Of a stretch of DNA of 60,000 nucleotides, positions 24,701-37,092 are shown piece by piece. The DNA is taken from NCBI GenBank assembly GCA_903813345.2, contig CAIIXF020000002.1:18614813-18674812 (forward strand), in the 5' to 3' direction. A model generated the notes under the pieces. The model ran no database searches. It had not been told where the DNA came from and saw only the letters and a list, made by a program, of their open reading frames with translations. Source of the DNA: Owenia fusiformis. Lineage: Eukaryota; Annelida; Polychaeta; Sabellida; Oweniidae. Made by a program: the position numbers and the translations under genes. Position 1 is the stretch's first letter; every line of letters begins with the position of its first letter.

Positions 24701-27700
24701 CACAAACTGCATCATAGATTTAAGACGAATTAGATATAAAATATATCACGAACGGGAACATCATTCATTAAATCCATTTAAGTGCATACTCCAAAATATA
24801 TACTTAAACGGCTCACAAAATTGCAAAGGACTGGCATGTACCAGTGTGACGTACTGGTTTGAAAATTGACATTTCGTCTAGAGCGCAAATTGCATAAGCT
24901 ATGTAAGACGAATTGGATATTATATATCTCCCTAACAGACAAATCAATCAATACATCCCTCCTTTGGCAAACGTAAAAATATATACATAAACGTCTCACT
25001 ATATATCAAACTAGTCGCTGCTACCAGTGCGATGTACAGCTGGTCGGAAAATTGACATTTCGTTAAGAGCACAAATTGCATAAGCGATTTAAGACGAATT
25101 GGATATTATATATCCCCCTAACAGAGAAGTCAATCGATACATCCCTCCTTTGGCAAACGTAAAAATATATACATAAACGTCACACAATATATCAAACTAG
25201 TCGCTGCTACCAGTGCGATGTACAGCTGGTCCGAAAATTGACATTCCGTACATAGCCCAAAGTAAATCAGACTTGTATGACAAATTAGATACTCAATATC
25301 TCACGAATAGAATGACCAATCAACAAGTCCTCGGTAGGGCAAATGTAAAGACGTATCCTGAAACATCTCACTAAATAACAATTCTCATGCTGCCACCAGC
25401 GTTGCGTACGACTGGTCCGAAAAGTGACATTTCCGCCAGAGCACAAACTGCATCATAGATTTAAGACGAATTAGATATAAAGTATATCACGAACGGGAAC
25501 ATCATTCATTAAGTCCATTCAAGAGCATACTCCAAAATATATCCTTAAACGTCTCACAAAATTGCAAAGGACTGGAATGTACCAGTGTGACGTACGACTG
25601 GTCGGAAAATTGACATTTCGTCTAGAGCGCAAATTGCATAAGCGATTTAAGACGAATTGGATATTATATATCTTCCTAACAGACAAATCAATCGATACAT
25701 CCCTCCTTTGGCAAACGTAAAAATATATACATAAACATCTCACAATATATCAAACTAGTCGCTGCTACCAGTGCGATGTACAGGTGGTCCGAAAATTGAC
25801 ATTCCGTACATAGCCCAAAGTAAATCAGACTTGTATGACAAATAAGATACTCAATATCTTACGAATAGAATGACCAATCAACAAGTCCTCGGTAGGGCAA
25901 ATGTAAAAATGTATCCTGAAACATCTCACTAAATAACAAATATCATGCTTCCTCCAGCGTTACGTACGACTGGTCCGAAAATTGACATTTCCTCCAGAGC
26001 ACAAACTGCATCATAGATTTAAGACGAATTAGATATAAAATATATCACAAACGGGAACATCATTCATTTTATCCATTCAAGAGCATACTCCAAAATATAT
26101 ACTTAAACGTCTCACAAAATTGAAAAGGACTGGCATGTACCAGTGTGACGTACGACTGGTCGGAAAATTGACATTTCGTCAAGAGCGCAAATTGCATAAG
26201 CGATTTAAGACGAATTGGATATTATATATCCCCCTAACAGAGAAGTCAATCGATACACCCATCCTTTGGCAAACTTAAAAATATATACATAAACGTCTCA
26301 CAATATATCAAACTAGTCGCTGCTACCAGTGCGATGTACAGCTGGTCCGAAAATTGACATTCCGTACAAAGCCCAAAGTAAATCAGACTTGTATGACAAA
26401 TTAGATACTCAATATCTCACGAATAGAATGAGCAATCAACAAGTCCTCGGTAGGGCATACTCCAAAATACATACTTAAACGTCTCACAAAATTGAAAAGG
26501 ACTGGTATGTACCAGTGTGACGTACGACCGGTCGGAAAATTGACATTTCGTCTAAAGCGCAAATTGCATAAGCGATTTAAGACGAATTGGATATTATATA
26601 TCTCCTTAACAGACAAATCAATCGATACATCCCTCCTTTGGCAAACGTAAAAATATATACATAAACGTCTCACAATATATCAAACTAGTCGCTGCTACCA
26701 GTGCGATGTACAAATCTCATGCTGACACCAGCGTTACGTACGACTGGTCCGAAAAGTGACATTTCCTCCAGAGCACAAACTGCATCATAGATTTAAGACG
26801 AATTAGATATAAAATATATCACGAACGGGAACATCATTCATTAAATCCATTCAAGAGCATACTCCAAAATATATACTTAAACGTCTCAGAAAATTGCAAA
26901 GGACTGGCATGCACCAGTGTGACGTGCGACTGGTCGGAAAATTGACATTTCGTCTAGAGCGCAAATTGCATAAGCTATTTAAGACGAATTGGATATTATA
27001 TATCTCCCTAACAGACAAATCAATCGACACATCCCTCCTTTGGCAAACGTAAAAATATATACATAAACGTCTCACAATATATCAAACTAGTCGCTGCTAC
27101 CAGTGCGATGTACAGCTGGTCCGAAAATTGACATTCCGTACATAGCCCAAAGTAAATCAGAATTGTATGACAAATAAGATACTCAATATCTTACGAATAG
27201 AATGACCAATCATTTAGTCCTCGGTAGGGCAAATGTAAAAATGTATCCTGAAACATCTCACTAAATAACAAATATCATGCTGCCACCAGCGTTGCGTACG
27301 ACTGGTCCGAAAATTGACATTTCCTCCAGAGCACAAACTACATCATAGATTTAAGACGAATTAGATATAAAATATATCACGAACGGGAACATCTTTCATT
27401 TAATCCATTCAAGAGCATACTCCAAAATATATACTTAAACGTCTCACAAAATTGCAAAGGACTGGCATGTACCAGTGTAACGTACGACTGGTCGGAAAAT
27501 TGACATTTCGTCAAGAGCGCAAATTGCATAAGCGATTTAAGACGAACTGGCGATAATATATCCCCCTATTATAACAAAGAAGTCAATCAATACATCCCTC
27601 CTTTGGCAAACGTAAAAATATATACATAAACGTCTCACAATATATCAAACTAGTAGCTGCTACCAGTGCGATGTACAGCTGGTCGGAAAATTGACATTTC

Positions 27701-29674
27701 GTTAAGAGCGCAAATTGCATAAGCGATTTAAGACGAATTGGATATTATATATCCCCCTAACAGAGAAGTCAATCGATACATCCCTCCTTTGGCAAACGTA
27801 AAAATATATACATAAACGTCTCACAATATATCAAGCTAGTCGCTGCTACCAGTGCGATGTACAGCTGGTCCGAAAATTGACATTCCGTATAAAGCCCAAA
27901 GTAAATCAGGCTTGTATGACAAATTAGATACTCAAAATCTCACGAATAGAATGAGCAATCAACAAGTCCTCGGTAGGGCAAATGTAAAAATGTATCCTGA
28001 AACATCTCACTAAATAACAAATCTCATGCTGCCACCAGCGTTACGTACGACTGGTCCGAAAAGTGACATTTCCTCCAGAGCACAAACTGCATCATAGATT
28101 TAAGACGAATTAGATATAAAATATATCACGAACGGGAACATCATTCATTAAATCCATTCAAGAGCATACTCCAAAATATATACTCAAACGTCTCACAAAA
28201 TTGCAAAGGACTGGCATGTACCAGTGTGACGTACGACTGGTCGGAAAATTGACATTTCGTCTAGAGCGCAAATTGCATAAGCTATTTAAGACGAATTGGA
28301 TATTATATATCTCCCTAACAGACAAATCAATCAATACACCCCCCCCCCCTTTGGCAAACGTAAAAATATATACATAAACGTCTCACAATATATCAAACTA
28401 GTCGCTGCTACCAGTGCGATGTACAGCTGGTCCGAAAATTGACATTCCGTACATAGCCCAAAGTAAATCAGACTTGTATGACAAATAAGATACTCAATAT
28501 CTTACGAATAGAATGACCAATCAACAAGTCCTCGGTAGGGCCAATGTAACAATGTATCCTTAAACATCACTAAATAACAAATATCATGCTTCCACCAGCG
28601 TTACGTACGACTGGTCCGAAAATTGACATTTCCTCCAGAGCACAAACTGCATCATAGATTTAAGACGAATTAGATATAAAATATATCTCGAACGGCAACA
28701 TCATTCGTTGAAGCCATTCAAGAGCATACTCCAAAATATATACTTTAACGTCTCACAAAATTGCAAAGGACTGGCATGTCCCAGTGTGACGTACGACTGG
28801 TCGGAAAATTGACATTTCGTCAAGAGCGCAAATTGCATAAGCGATATAAGACGAATTGGATATTATATATCCCCCTAACAGACAAATCAATCAATACACC
28901 CCCCCCCTTTGGCAAACGTAAAAATATATACATAAACGTCTCACAATATATCAAACTAGTCGCTGCTACCAGTGCGATGTACAGCTGGTCCGAAAATTGA
29001 CTTTCCGTACATAGCCAAAGGAAATCAGACTTGTATGACAAATAAGATACTTAATATCTTACGAATAGAATGACCAATCAACAAGTCCTCGGCAGGGCAA
29101 ATGTAAAAATGTATCCTGAAACATAACAAATAATACGACTGGTCCGAAAATTGACATTTCCTCCAGAGCACAAACTGCATCATAGATTTAAGACGAATTA
29201 GATATAAAATATATCACGAACGGGAACATCATTCATTAAATCTATTCAAGAGCATAATTCAAAATATATACTTAAACGTCTCACAAAATTGCAAAGGACT
29301 GGCATGTACCAGTGTGACGTACGACTGGTCGGAAAATTGACATTTTGTCAAGAGCGCAAATTGAATAAGCGATTTAAGACGAATTGGATATTATATATCC
29401 CCCGAACAGAGAAGTCAATCGATACATCCCTCCTTTGGCAAATGTAAAAATATATACATAAACGTCTCACAATATATCAAACTAGTCGCTGCTACCAGTG
29501 CGATGTACAGCTGGTCAGAAAATTGACATAGCCCAAAGTAAATCAGACTTGTATGACAAATTAGATACTCAATATCTCACGAATAGAATGACCAATTAAC
29601 AAGTCCTCCGTACGGCAAATGTAAAAATGTATCCTGAAACATCTCACTAAATAACAAATATCATGCTGCCACCA
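18787..29674 (+). repeat. Satellite array 2, forward block (A-B-C higher-order repeat)
   Basis: Same monomers and order as array 1, entering inside monomer C. A-monomer starts are near 18,917, 19,475, 20,033, 20,587, 21,156, 21,716, 22,274, 23,021, 23,570, 24,128, 24,685, 25,426, 25,984, 26,758, 27,316, 28,065, 28,625 and 29,153. Spacings near 741-749 bp are A-B-B-C tetramers. The 774-bp unit holds a recombinant in which C is cut short near 26,456 and joins directly into A. One B near 20,840 carries a small insertion. Private variants are shared with array 1, such as AGAGCACACACTG at about 20,600 and at position 17, which anchors the two arrays as duplicates. Confidence 0.95.
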
Positions 29675-29942
29675 CCAAATCTTCTTAAATCGCGTATTCA
29701 ATTTTCGCTCTTGACAAAAAGTCAATTTTCCGACCAGTCGTACGTCAAACTGGTACATGCCAGTCCTTTGCAATTTTGTGGGACGTTTAAGTATATATTT
29801 TGGAGTATTCTCTTGAATGGATTTAATGAATGATGTTCCCGTTCGTGATATATTTTATATCTAATTCGTCTTAAATCTATGATGCAGTTTGTGCTCTGGA
29901 GGAAATGTCAAGTTTCGGACCAGTCGTACGTAACGCTGGTGG
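29675..29942 (-). repeat. Inverted block inside satellite array 2
   Basis: Reverse-complement partial B plus A, with the same left junction (CCACCACCAAAT) and right junction (CGCTGGTGGAAAATTGACA) as array 1. Length is about 268 bp, against 825 bp in array 1. The difference of 557 bp equals one higher-order unit. Confidence 0.9.
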
Positions 29943-31126
29943 AAAATTGACATTTCCTCCAGAGCACAAACTGCATCATAGATTTAAGACGAATTAGATA
30001 TAAAATATATCACGAACGTGAGCATCATTCATTAAATCCATTCAAGAGCATAATTCAAAATATATACTTAAACGTCTCACAAAATTGCAAAGGACTTGCA
30101 TGTACCAGTGTAACGTACGACTGGTCGGAATATTGACATTTTGTCAAGAGCGCAAATTGAATAAGCGATTTAAGACGAATTGGATATTATATATAGCCCT
30201 AACAGAGAAATCAATCAATACATCCCTCCTTTGGCAAACGTCAAAATATATATATAAACGTCTCACAATATATCAAACTAGTCGCTGCTACCAGTGCGAT
30301 GTACAGCTGGTCCAAAAATTGACATTCCGTACCTAGCCCAAAGTAAATCAGACTTGTATGACAAATTAGATATTCAATATCTCACGAATAGAATGACCAA
30401 TCAACAAGTCCTCGGTAGAGCAAATGTAAAAATGTATCCTGAAACATCTCACTAAATAACAAATATCATGCTGCCACCAGCGTTACGTTCGACTGGTCCG
30501 AAAATTGACATTTCCTCCAGAGCACAAACTGCATCATAGATTTAAGATGAATTAGATATAAAATATATCACGAACGGGAACATCATTCATTAAATCCATT
30601 CAAGAGCATACTTAAAATTATATGCTTAAACGTCTCACAAAATTGCAAAGGACTGGCATGTACCAGTGTGACGTACGACTGGTCGGAAAATTGACATTTC
30701 GTCAAGAGCGCAAATTGCATAAGCGATTTAAGACGAATTGGATATTATATATCCCCCTAAAAGAGAAGTCAATCGATACATCCCTCCTTTGGCAAACGTA
30801 AAAATATATACATAAACGTCTCATTATATATCAAACTAGTCGCTGCTACCAGTGCGATGTACCGCTGGTCCGAAAATTGACATTCTGTACATAGCCCAAC
30901 GTAAATCAGACTTGTATTACAATTATGATACTCAATATCTTGCGAATAGAATGACCAATCAACAAGTCCTCGGTAGAGCAAATGTAAAGATGTATCCTGA
31001 AACATCTCACTAAATAACAAATATCATGCTTACACCAGCGTTACGTACGACTGGTCCGAAAATTGACATTTCCTCCAGAGCACAAACTGCATCATAGATT
31101 TAAGACGAAACAGATATAAAATATAT
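29943..31126 (+). repeat. Terminal forward block of satellite array 2
   Basis: Two complete A-B-C units followed by a truncated A that ends on the same variant sequence as array 1, then the shared flank. Confidence 0.9.
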
Positions 31127-31582
31127 ACTAAAAAATTAAAACAAATCCCCCCAAAATAGATAAAAATCAAGATAAACCTTTAATTTCATTAACAAGATAC
31201 TTTTTTAAAATCAACCAAAATTTCCTCTGTACAATTACAATATTGAGAGACCTAAACATGTTGTGATATGTCGTTTTGTTCCAATGAGGTTCGGAAAGAT
31301 GTTTCATTTCACTCTGGAAACGTGATCCAAAGAACAAAACAAGTGTTTGATGTGTTTTCTAAAACAATATAGATGAAAGTATATATATATTTCAAATTAT
31401 ATTGTTACCTTTCAAAAGATGACCATTAAATTGACGATGTGTTAAATTTTTAGATTTTAGTTACATACAAATTGAACTGTCGTGAAGTACTCTTATCATA
31501 ATAGTTAATTTTTAGGGAGTTTTCATTAGGCAGACGAAACGTGAATGTATTGACAGATGACGAACTTCATACGAAAGTAAAA
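31127..31582. repeat. Duplicated array flank, copy 2
   Basis: Near-identical copy of 9,353-9,808. The match ends at GAAAGTAAAA (31,582). After this the sequence differs from copy 1 and enters the ~145-bp tandem repeat. Confidence 0.9.
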
Positions 31583-32370
31583 CCAGAACAACGGCAACGC
31601 CAAAGCGTAGCGAATCCCATCGAACATTTATCAAAAGAGGCACATTTTACCAAAAGTTTCATTAGACAGTGTGCCATGCTTATAATATTCACATACCAAA
31701 TATGAACAAAATCGCTCTACTACTTTTCGAGTTATAGTAAAATATGTTAAAATGGTGGCCATTTTGAAAAATGGCCGCCTTCTACCAAAAGTGTCATTAG
31801 ACAGTGTGCCATGCTTATACATATTCACGTACCAAATATGAACAAAATCGCTCCACTACTTTTCGAGTTATAGTAAAATAAGTTAAAATGGCAGCCATTT
31901 TTCAAAATGTCCGCCATTTTTCAAAATGGCCGCCTTCTACCAAAAGTGTCATTAGACAGTGTGCCATGCTTACAGTATTCACATACCGAATATGAACAAA
32001 ATCGCTCCACTACTTTTTGAGTTATAGTAAAATACGTTAATATGGCGGCCATTTTGAAAAATGACCGCCCTCTACCAAAAGTGTCATTAGACAGTGTGCC
32101 ATGCTTATACGTATTCACATACCAAATATGAACAGAATCGCTCCACTACTTTTCGAGTTTTAGTAAAATAAGTTAAAATCGCGGCCATTTTTCAAAATGT
32201 CCGCCATTTTTCAAAATGGCCGCCTTCTACCAAAAGTGTCATTAGACAGTGTGCCATGCTTATAGTATTCACATACCAAATATGAACAAAATCGCTCCAC
32301 TACTTTTCGAGTTACAGCAAAAATCGTAAAATAACGAGTAAAGGCCGCCATTTTTCAAGATGGCTGCCAT
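31583..32370. repeat. Five-copy ~145-bp tandem repeat with GGCCGCCATTTT boxes
   Basis: The marker ATTAGACAGTGTGCCATGCT starts at about 31,661, 31,796, 31,951, 32,096 and 32,241, so the period is 135-155 bp. Each unit also carries ATATGAACAAAATCGCTCC and one to three AAATGGCNGCC / GGCNGCCATTTT boxes, some arranged as overlapping inverted pairs (ATGGCGGCCATTTT near 32,042). Short frames across it are repeat artefacts. Confidence 0.9.
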
Positions 32371-32619
32371 GTGCTTTTTTAATATCTACATTTCTAGCTT
32401 TATTAATGTCCTATATAATTTTTTTTACATTTAAAACATATTGCTATTACAGTTTTACATATTGCACCTAAATTACTGTAAAATCGGCACTAAAATGGCC
32501 GCCATTTTTAAATGAGCGGCCATTTTGAAAATCGGCTTTCGAGCAGAACTTCTATCCCCATAGGGTATATGTGTACAAAATATGAATAAAATCGGGCCAA
32601 CGGTATTTGAGTTGTTGCC
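32371..32619. other. Degenerate continuation of the tandem repeat
   Basis: Two further GGCCGCCATTTTT-type boxes (about 32,498 and 32,513) and an AAAATCGGGCCAACGG stretch lead into the GACG tract. No gene is seen. Confidence 0.6.
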
Positions 32620-32683
32620 CGGACGGACGGACGGACGGACGTACGGACGGACGTACGTACGGACGGACGTACGTACGGACGGA
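32620..32683. repeat. GACG/GTAC microsatellite
   Basis: (GGAC)n interspersed with GTAC. It yields repetitive TDGRTDGR-type frames on both strands, which are not genes. A shorter tract of the same composition lies at 57,203-57,238. Confidence 0.9.
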
Positions 32684-32689
32684 AGGAAA

Positions 32690-32830
32690 TAACATGGGGT
32701 ATCTGGCGCGTGCCACGCGCCTTTTACCCCATAATGGGGTATTAGGCGCGTGGACATGGGGTATCTGGCGCGTGGATGGGGTATTTTGTACTTTTTGTCC
32801 GTTCATTTTTCAGAATGGGGTATTTGGATC
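32690..32830. repeat. ATGGGGTAT / GGCGCGTGG box cluster
   Basis: ATGGGGTAT occurs at least five times and GGCGCGTG several times within 140 bp, in part as inverted pairs (GGCGCGTGCCACGCGCC at about 32,704). Related words occur near 56,992-57,080 and 57,186. Confidence 0.7.
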
Positions 32831-34217
32831 TCGTGAGGGGTAACAGTGGACGGAGAGCTCATTTTCGGATTTTACCGCGTTTTCGTTCCATGAGGCAATT
32901 AAGTTAGAAAATTAACGAATTTAACGTATTTTTACGAAAAATAGCGCTAGTTTTATTATATCATGCAATTCTCAACTTTTAGAGGGCTTTTATCGTTTAT
33001 TTATGTAGATATTTCGAAAGCTATCTTATTTTAAATGATAATAGAGACTGCAGATCGACAATAGCAGGAGGTGGTGTACTTTTGCCAGACAATTGAATTG
33101 AGAGATAATTATTATTTTGTTGAATCTAAAATAAAAGATAAGTCTAACTTGTTCCAACAACTAAAAGCATTCATTAGGTTCATTATCACGGCGTCATAAT
33201 TACTAAAATACATTAACGTCGTGTTAAAACACGATTCTGTTCTAATTCTGTTCAACTTATTCTGTGAAAATATATACTCTGAAATTGCTCAGAATGCACC
33301 AAATGATGTTTAATTTTCGAAATTTTCTGGGACCAGAAACCCCACTATTTTTGCGCTTGTTCGCTGGCTAACTCGACGCGGTTCGCTTCGCTCACAGCCA
33401 TTATCAAGCACCCCTCCCTCAACATAAAATAAAGATAAGCTGTGATGCAAAAGGACTTCTCCTAGGGCATGTAGGGAGGACAAATTAATACATACAGTAA
33501 CTATAGAGGTTCAATTGTCCTTGAAGAAACAAAATTAGAAATGTTTCTCGTTTAAGAGATAAAATCGTACAAGACATACTCTTAGTCATAAGGTGAAGTT
33601 TTACCAAGGGCAAATAAAAAGATACTAAAGTGTTGGTAGGTTACATATTAGTACTGGCTTCAGAAATCATATCCCCAGGGGGGGGGACTAGAAATGTTTA
33701 CCCTGAAGGGTACATACAGCATTAAAACCTTGTACTAGAAAGGTTTCTCTCAATAACCACAGCATTGCTGGATACTTCCTTGGTCACATTTGCACATCAA
33801 ATCACAAGGCATTAGGAGGAAGAGTTACCAGTATTAGAGGTTTAAAATGTATACAGGGAATGGCCTTTCAGAGGGAGACAAGTGAAAGTGACACAAGATA
33901 TCTGCTCAGGGAGATAAATTGATAGACTAATTACTAGAATAGTAGATTGATTCCTCCTCATAGTCTATACTACTGTACTTATAAGTGACTACACCATAAG
34001 ATTTTTAAAGTTCACAAACACAAAAACACAAACTGAAATAAATTAAATGATTGGGTTAAATGCATATTTTATTTGTTCAAGTTTCACATTTCATTACAAA
34101 TTACAATTCAATGTACCAATTTCAAAACATTTAGTATTTTTATACAGTATAGCTAAAAGATATTCACTGAGATATTAACCAAATATTGGCAAGATTAGAA
34201 AATCTCAATCCCCAATC
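32831..34217. other. Unique sequence, nothing recognised
   Basis: AT-rich with a short GC-rich patch near 33,350-33,415 (GCTAACTCGACGCGGTTCGC) and a run of nine G near 33,679. No coding frame or repeat structure that I can support. Confidence 0.5.
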
Positions 34218-34219
34218 TA

Positions 34220-34742
34220 CAGGGTGGGCCACGGAAAATTGGAACATCTTTTCCATTCATTGTAAATTTATTGTTATTGTTATTGTTTATTGTTATTGTT
34301 AGTTGTTGTTAAATTTATTATCTTCAATACATGTACTTTAGGAAATTGAGAACAATTTATTGTCAACACCTAGTGGAAATATACAAGCTTAACATTTAAT
34401 CATTCAATGCAAGGGTTTCCTTAACATGTCCTCCACCCACCTGAACAATCAGTCTGAGCAGTATTTGACATACATGGATGATAGGTTTTGGTACATTTTG
34501 TGCCAGTTTTGAAAAAACTGAGGTCAGTTAAGCTAAATAACCCAAGGAGGACATGTCTAGCTTCTCCTAAGGATAACTACATATCTTTAATTGATGGACA
34601 TTGTGTTGAGACTATTTCCAGCAGTGATGTCTAAAGCAGAGAAAATTGGAAACTTTCCATGACCATTTTTGGTGGATTGAACTGCAATATTAAAGAAAAT
34701 TGAGTAAATAGAAAAATGTTCCAATCTTATTGGCCCACCCTG
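34220..34742. mobile_element. Tc1/mariner-like MITE
   Basis: Left end TA|CAGGGTGGGCCACGG, right end TTGGCCCACCCTG|TA. The inverted ends continue about 30 bp (shared ATTGGAACAT). TA target duplication fits the Tc1/mariner superfamily. It holds a TTATTG-type simple repeat near 34,272 and no transposase. Length is 523 bp. Confidence 0.8.
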
Positions 34743-35272
34743 TAAAGTGATGAAATTATTACTGAATACAGTTTAATCTTCTCTTATACATGTATTGTTC
34801 TGATTGGATCAGATATTATTCTTTTTTAAAAAGCATATTTTTTGAAATCCACCAAATATTTTTCTTACTATAAAATATGTAAGCTTTACTCAAAATATCT
34901 AAATTGAACAAGGTGCAAACTTTATAAGAGAACAATCGATTTTTCAAGAAAGGTCTGAACAGAATTTATCAGAATTACAGTTCCATGAAAAAAAGAAATC
35001 AGATGATTGCTTTCATAAAATATTGTGATATGTTCATTCCATTGATTGTGAACATTGGTGTACTGGTATAGTTCCAGCAATTTGATTTATCCTTAAAACA
35101 AAAATTGATAGGCCTATTTGATTAATAAAAAAGTATTTTTAAATTTTGCATGGGGCCTTTAGCAGTGAATAACAGTCATGGTATACCATCATACAGGGCA
35201 ATACAAATATCTAAAAACACTTAATGAACCATGACTTGTATCTGAATCTCACAGAACACTACACAAAGGTTA

Positions 35273-35436
35273 AAGGAAAGGATTTGAATAAGACTTGAGA
35301 AAGTACATGTATTTGTGAACTTGGCCCAAGTGCCCCATCTCTGATCTCCATGTAGCCCTGATGTTATCCCGAATTGCGCACCGTTCATTTACTCTGAATT
35401 GAAAGTCCCTAATGACATGTGCTCCAAAACTCCAGG
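35273..35436 (-). pseudogene. Possible glycosyltransferase family 31 exon fragment
   Basis: On the minus strand a strong acceptor (TTTTTTTACTAG) precedes an open segment reading WSFGAHVIRDF then NERCAIRDNIRATWRSEMG. The RDNIRATW stretch (about 35,348-35,371) fits the R-x-x-I-R-x-T-W signature found near the start of the catalytic domain in beta-1,3-galactosyl/GlcNAc transferases (family GT31), and a hydrophobic YMYFL follows at roughly the spacing of the next family strand. There is no good splice donor before the stop near 35,273, and no DxD or later motifs are found nearby. It is therefore a fragment, either a decayed exon or a chance match. The signature is seen; family membership is inference. 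Confidence 0.35.
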
Positions 35437-36518
35437 CTAGTAAAAAAATGTGAAAAGCTGTACAGAAATAATTAAACATGATGCTAGATGCATAGAACAC
35501 CAGCAGAAAATAAAGTTATTGAAATTCCAATAAACAAACATTGAAAGGATCAAATTAAAATAATTCCAATTGCTAAGATTCCTGAGCTAGAATATTTGGA
35601 ATGTATAGTACAGGTATCCCCAAATTATGGGAGTCTCATTAAAAGACTTTATATCCATTTTAAGACACTTTCATTACTTGAACTTCACATATTTGGTAAG
35701 ATACAAATAATCATTACAATTATTACATTTGTCACTAGCATTAGCCTCCTAATGCGAGGCAGTGTAGCCCCTTTTCTTTGCACTTTAAACGTTTCTGTAC
35801 CATTCAATTTTAAATTCGCCATATATCCATTATTCAGCAGAAGCTATACTTGATTGTTTTGCAAGAATTAGCTTACTTCTATTTCTGTTGGCTTATAATA
35901 CTAAACAATGTTTTTTTCACTTGGCCCTACACTTTACTAGATTTATTGGCCATATATCCAATAGAGTATATTTGATGAATCAGCACTATGCTTGATTGTT
36001 CACCTCATTCTACAGGTAGTTGTATAATAATTAGTTTTCTTGGAGCTAGATCTGTTGATTCATATATTTGTTGGTTCATATGGTCCCATATTTTCTGGTT
36101 CAACTCTTTGCTGACTTGTATATTGTTTGTTAACATGGCTCTGTACCTTTTTAACTTTGCTGAAAATAAAAAGTTTTATATTAATGTTTGCAGATGAGAT
36201 AAGTCAGATTAAACACTCTAGTAGCTGAGCCCATTTTCTTGCAAAATGTTTAGTTTGAATTTGAGTTGATAAATGTTCAGTAGACATGTTCAAGTGTATC
36301 ATGACAAGGGAGAATCAAGAAGAAGTCACTTCTATTTCATTTCTATTTCTAAAGTAGCGCCACATATTAGTAATTAACCTCTTTTTTAAATACCTTTTCA
36401 TTGTACAGACTTTGGACACCCCAGGGGATGTATAACTGCCCATAATTAATTTTACATTTTAAATGAACAACTGTGAGCATTCAAAGTGGTACATATATCT
36501 ATACATGTACAATGGTAT

Positions 36519-36590
36519 AATACAATATAACAATACAATATAAAAATACAATAATATGAGATAATAAAGAAATATAATAATATGTTATGC
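36519..36590. repeat. AATACAATAT simple repeat
   Basis: Imperfect AT-rich decamer-like tract. Confidence 0.7.
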
Positions 36591-37092
36591 TCATTCTCTA
36601 CTAAAGAGGTCATTTTTCAAAATAGGTATTAGTGAATTCAATGGTTTATTTCTAAAATCCTAATTAATGGAATTCCATATATACGGACCATGAACCTAAT
36701 ATAATTTATTGAAGACATTTCCAAATTCACACTTCAACTGATATTGTTTATTCCCCAGTGTTAATAAACAATTTGGGCATGGTTTCAGTTCATATACCTG
36801 ATATATTATATTTAGTAGAAATGATCATCTTAATGTAAAACACCAAAGTGGTAAGAAATAGTTTTATTATTTAATATAGTGACACCCCCATCAAATTCCA
36901 AAATGAAGTATTTTTTTGATAATGATTTTTTTTAAATCTCAATGTGCAATGGCAGAGCTATATGACATTATCATATTTGTTTGAAATGAGTTCCCTGAGA
37001 TTTGGCTCATTTGTGCTATACATTGGGTGCATTCTTTGTTTTTTAATCAAAAGTGCTCCCTAATTTTGTGTGCCCAATCACATATTTTTGAA

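Larger units (their letters stand above)
34745..37084. other. Mostly unique intergenic sequence
   Basis: Apart from the candidate glycosyltransferase relic at 35,273-35,436 and an AATACAATAT-type simple tract at about 36,519-36,590, I see only short, non-conserved frames. GCCATATATCCA followed by a TTGATTGTT word recurs (about 35,818 and 35,949), suggesting a weak duplication. Confidence 0.5.

Noticed and set aside
98-30336. Recurring 60-98 codon frames in the satellite arrays (for example those starting MRRLCIYFYVCQRR on the minus strand or MQRTGMYQCD on the plus strand).
   Set aside because: They recur once per repeat unit, cross monomer boundaries, exist on both strands and vary by frameshift as freely as the non-coding parts. 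They are repeat by-products.
1-31126. CRISPR array.
   Set aside because: Repeats are long, contiguous and eukaryotic in character, with no short-repeat/unique-spacer alternation.
32473-32843. TDGRTDGR / PSVRPSVRP-type frames on both strands.
   Set aside because: Translation of the GACG/GTAC microsatellite in several frames at once.
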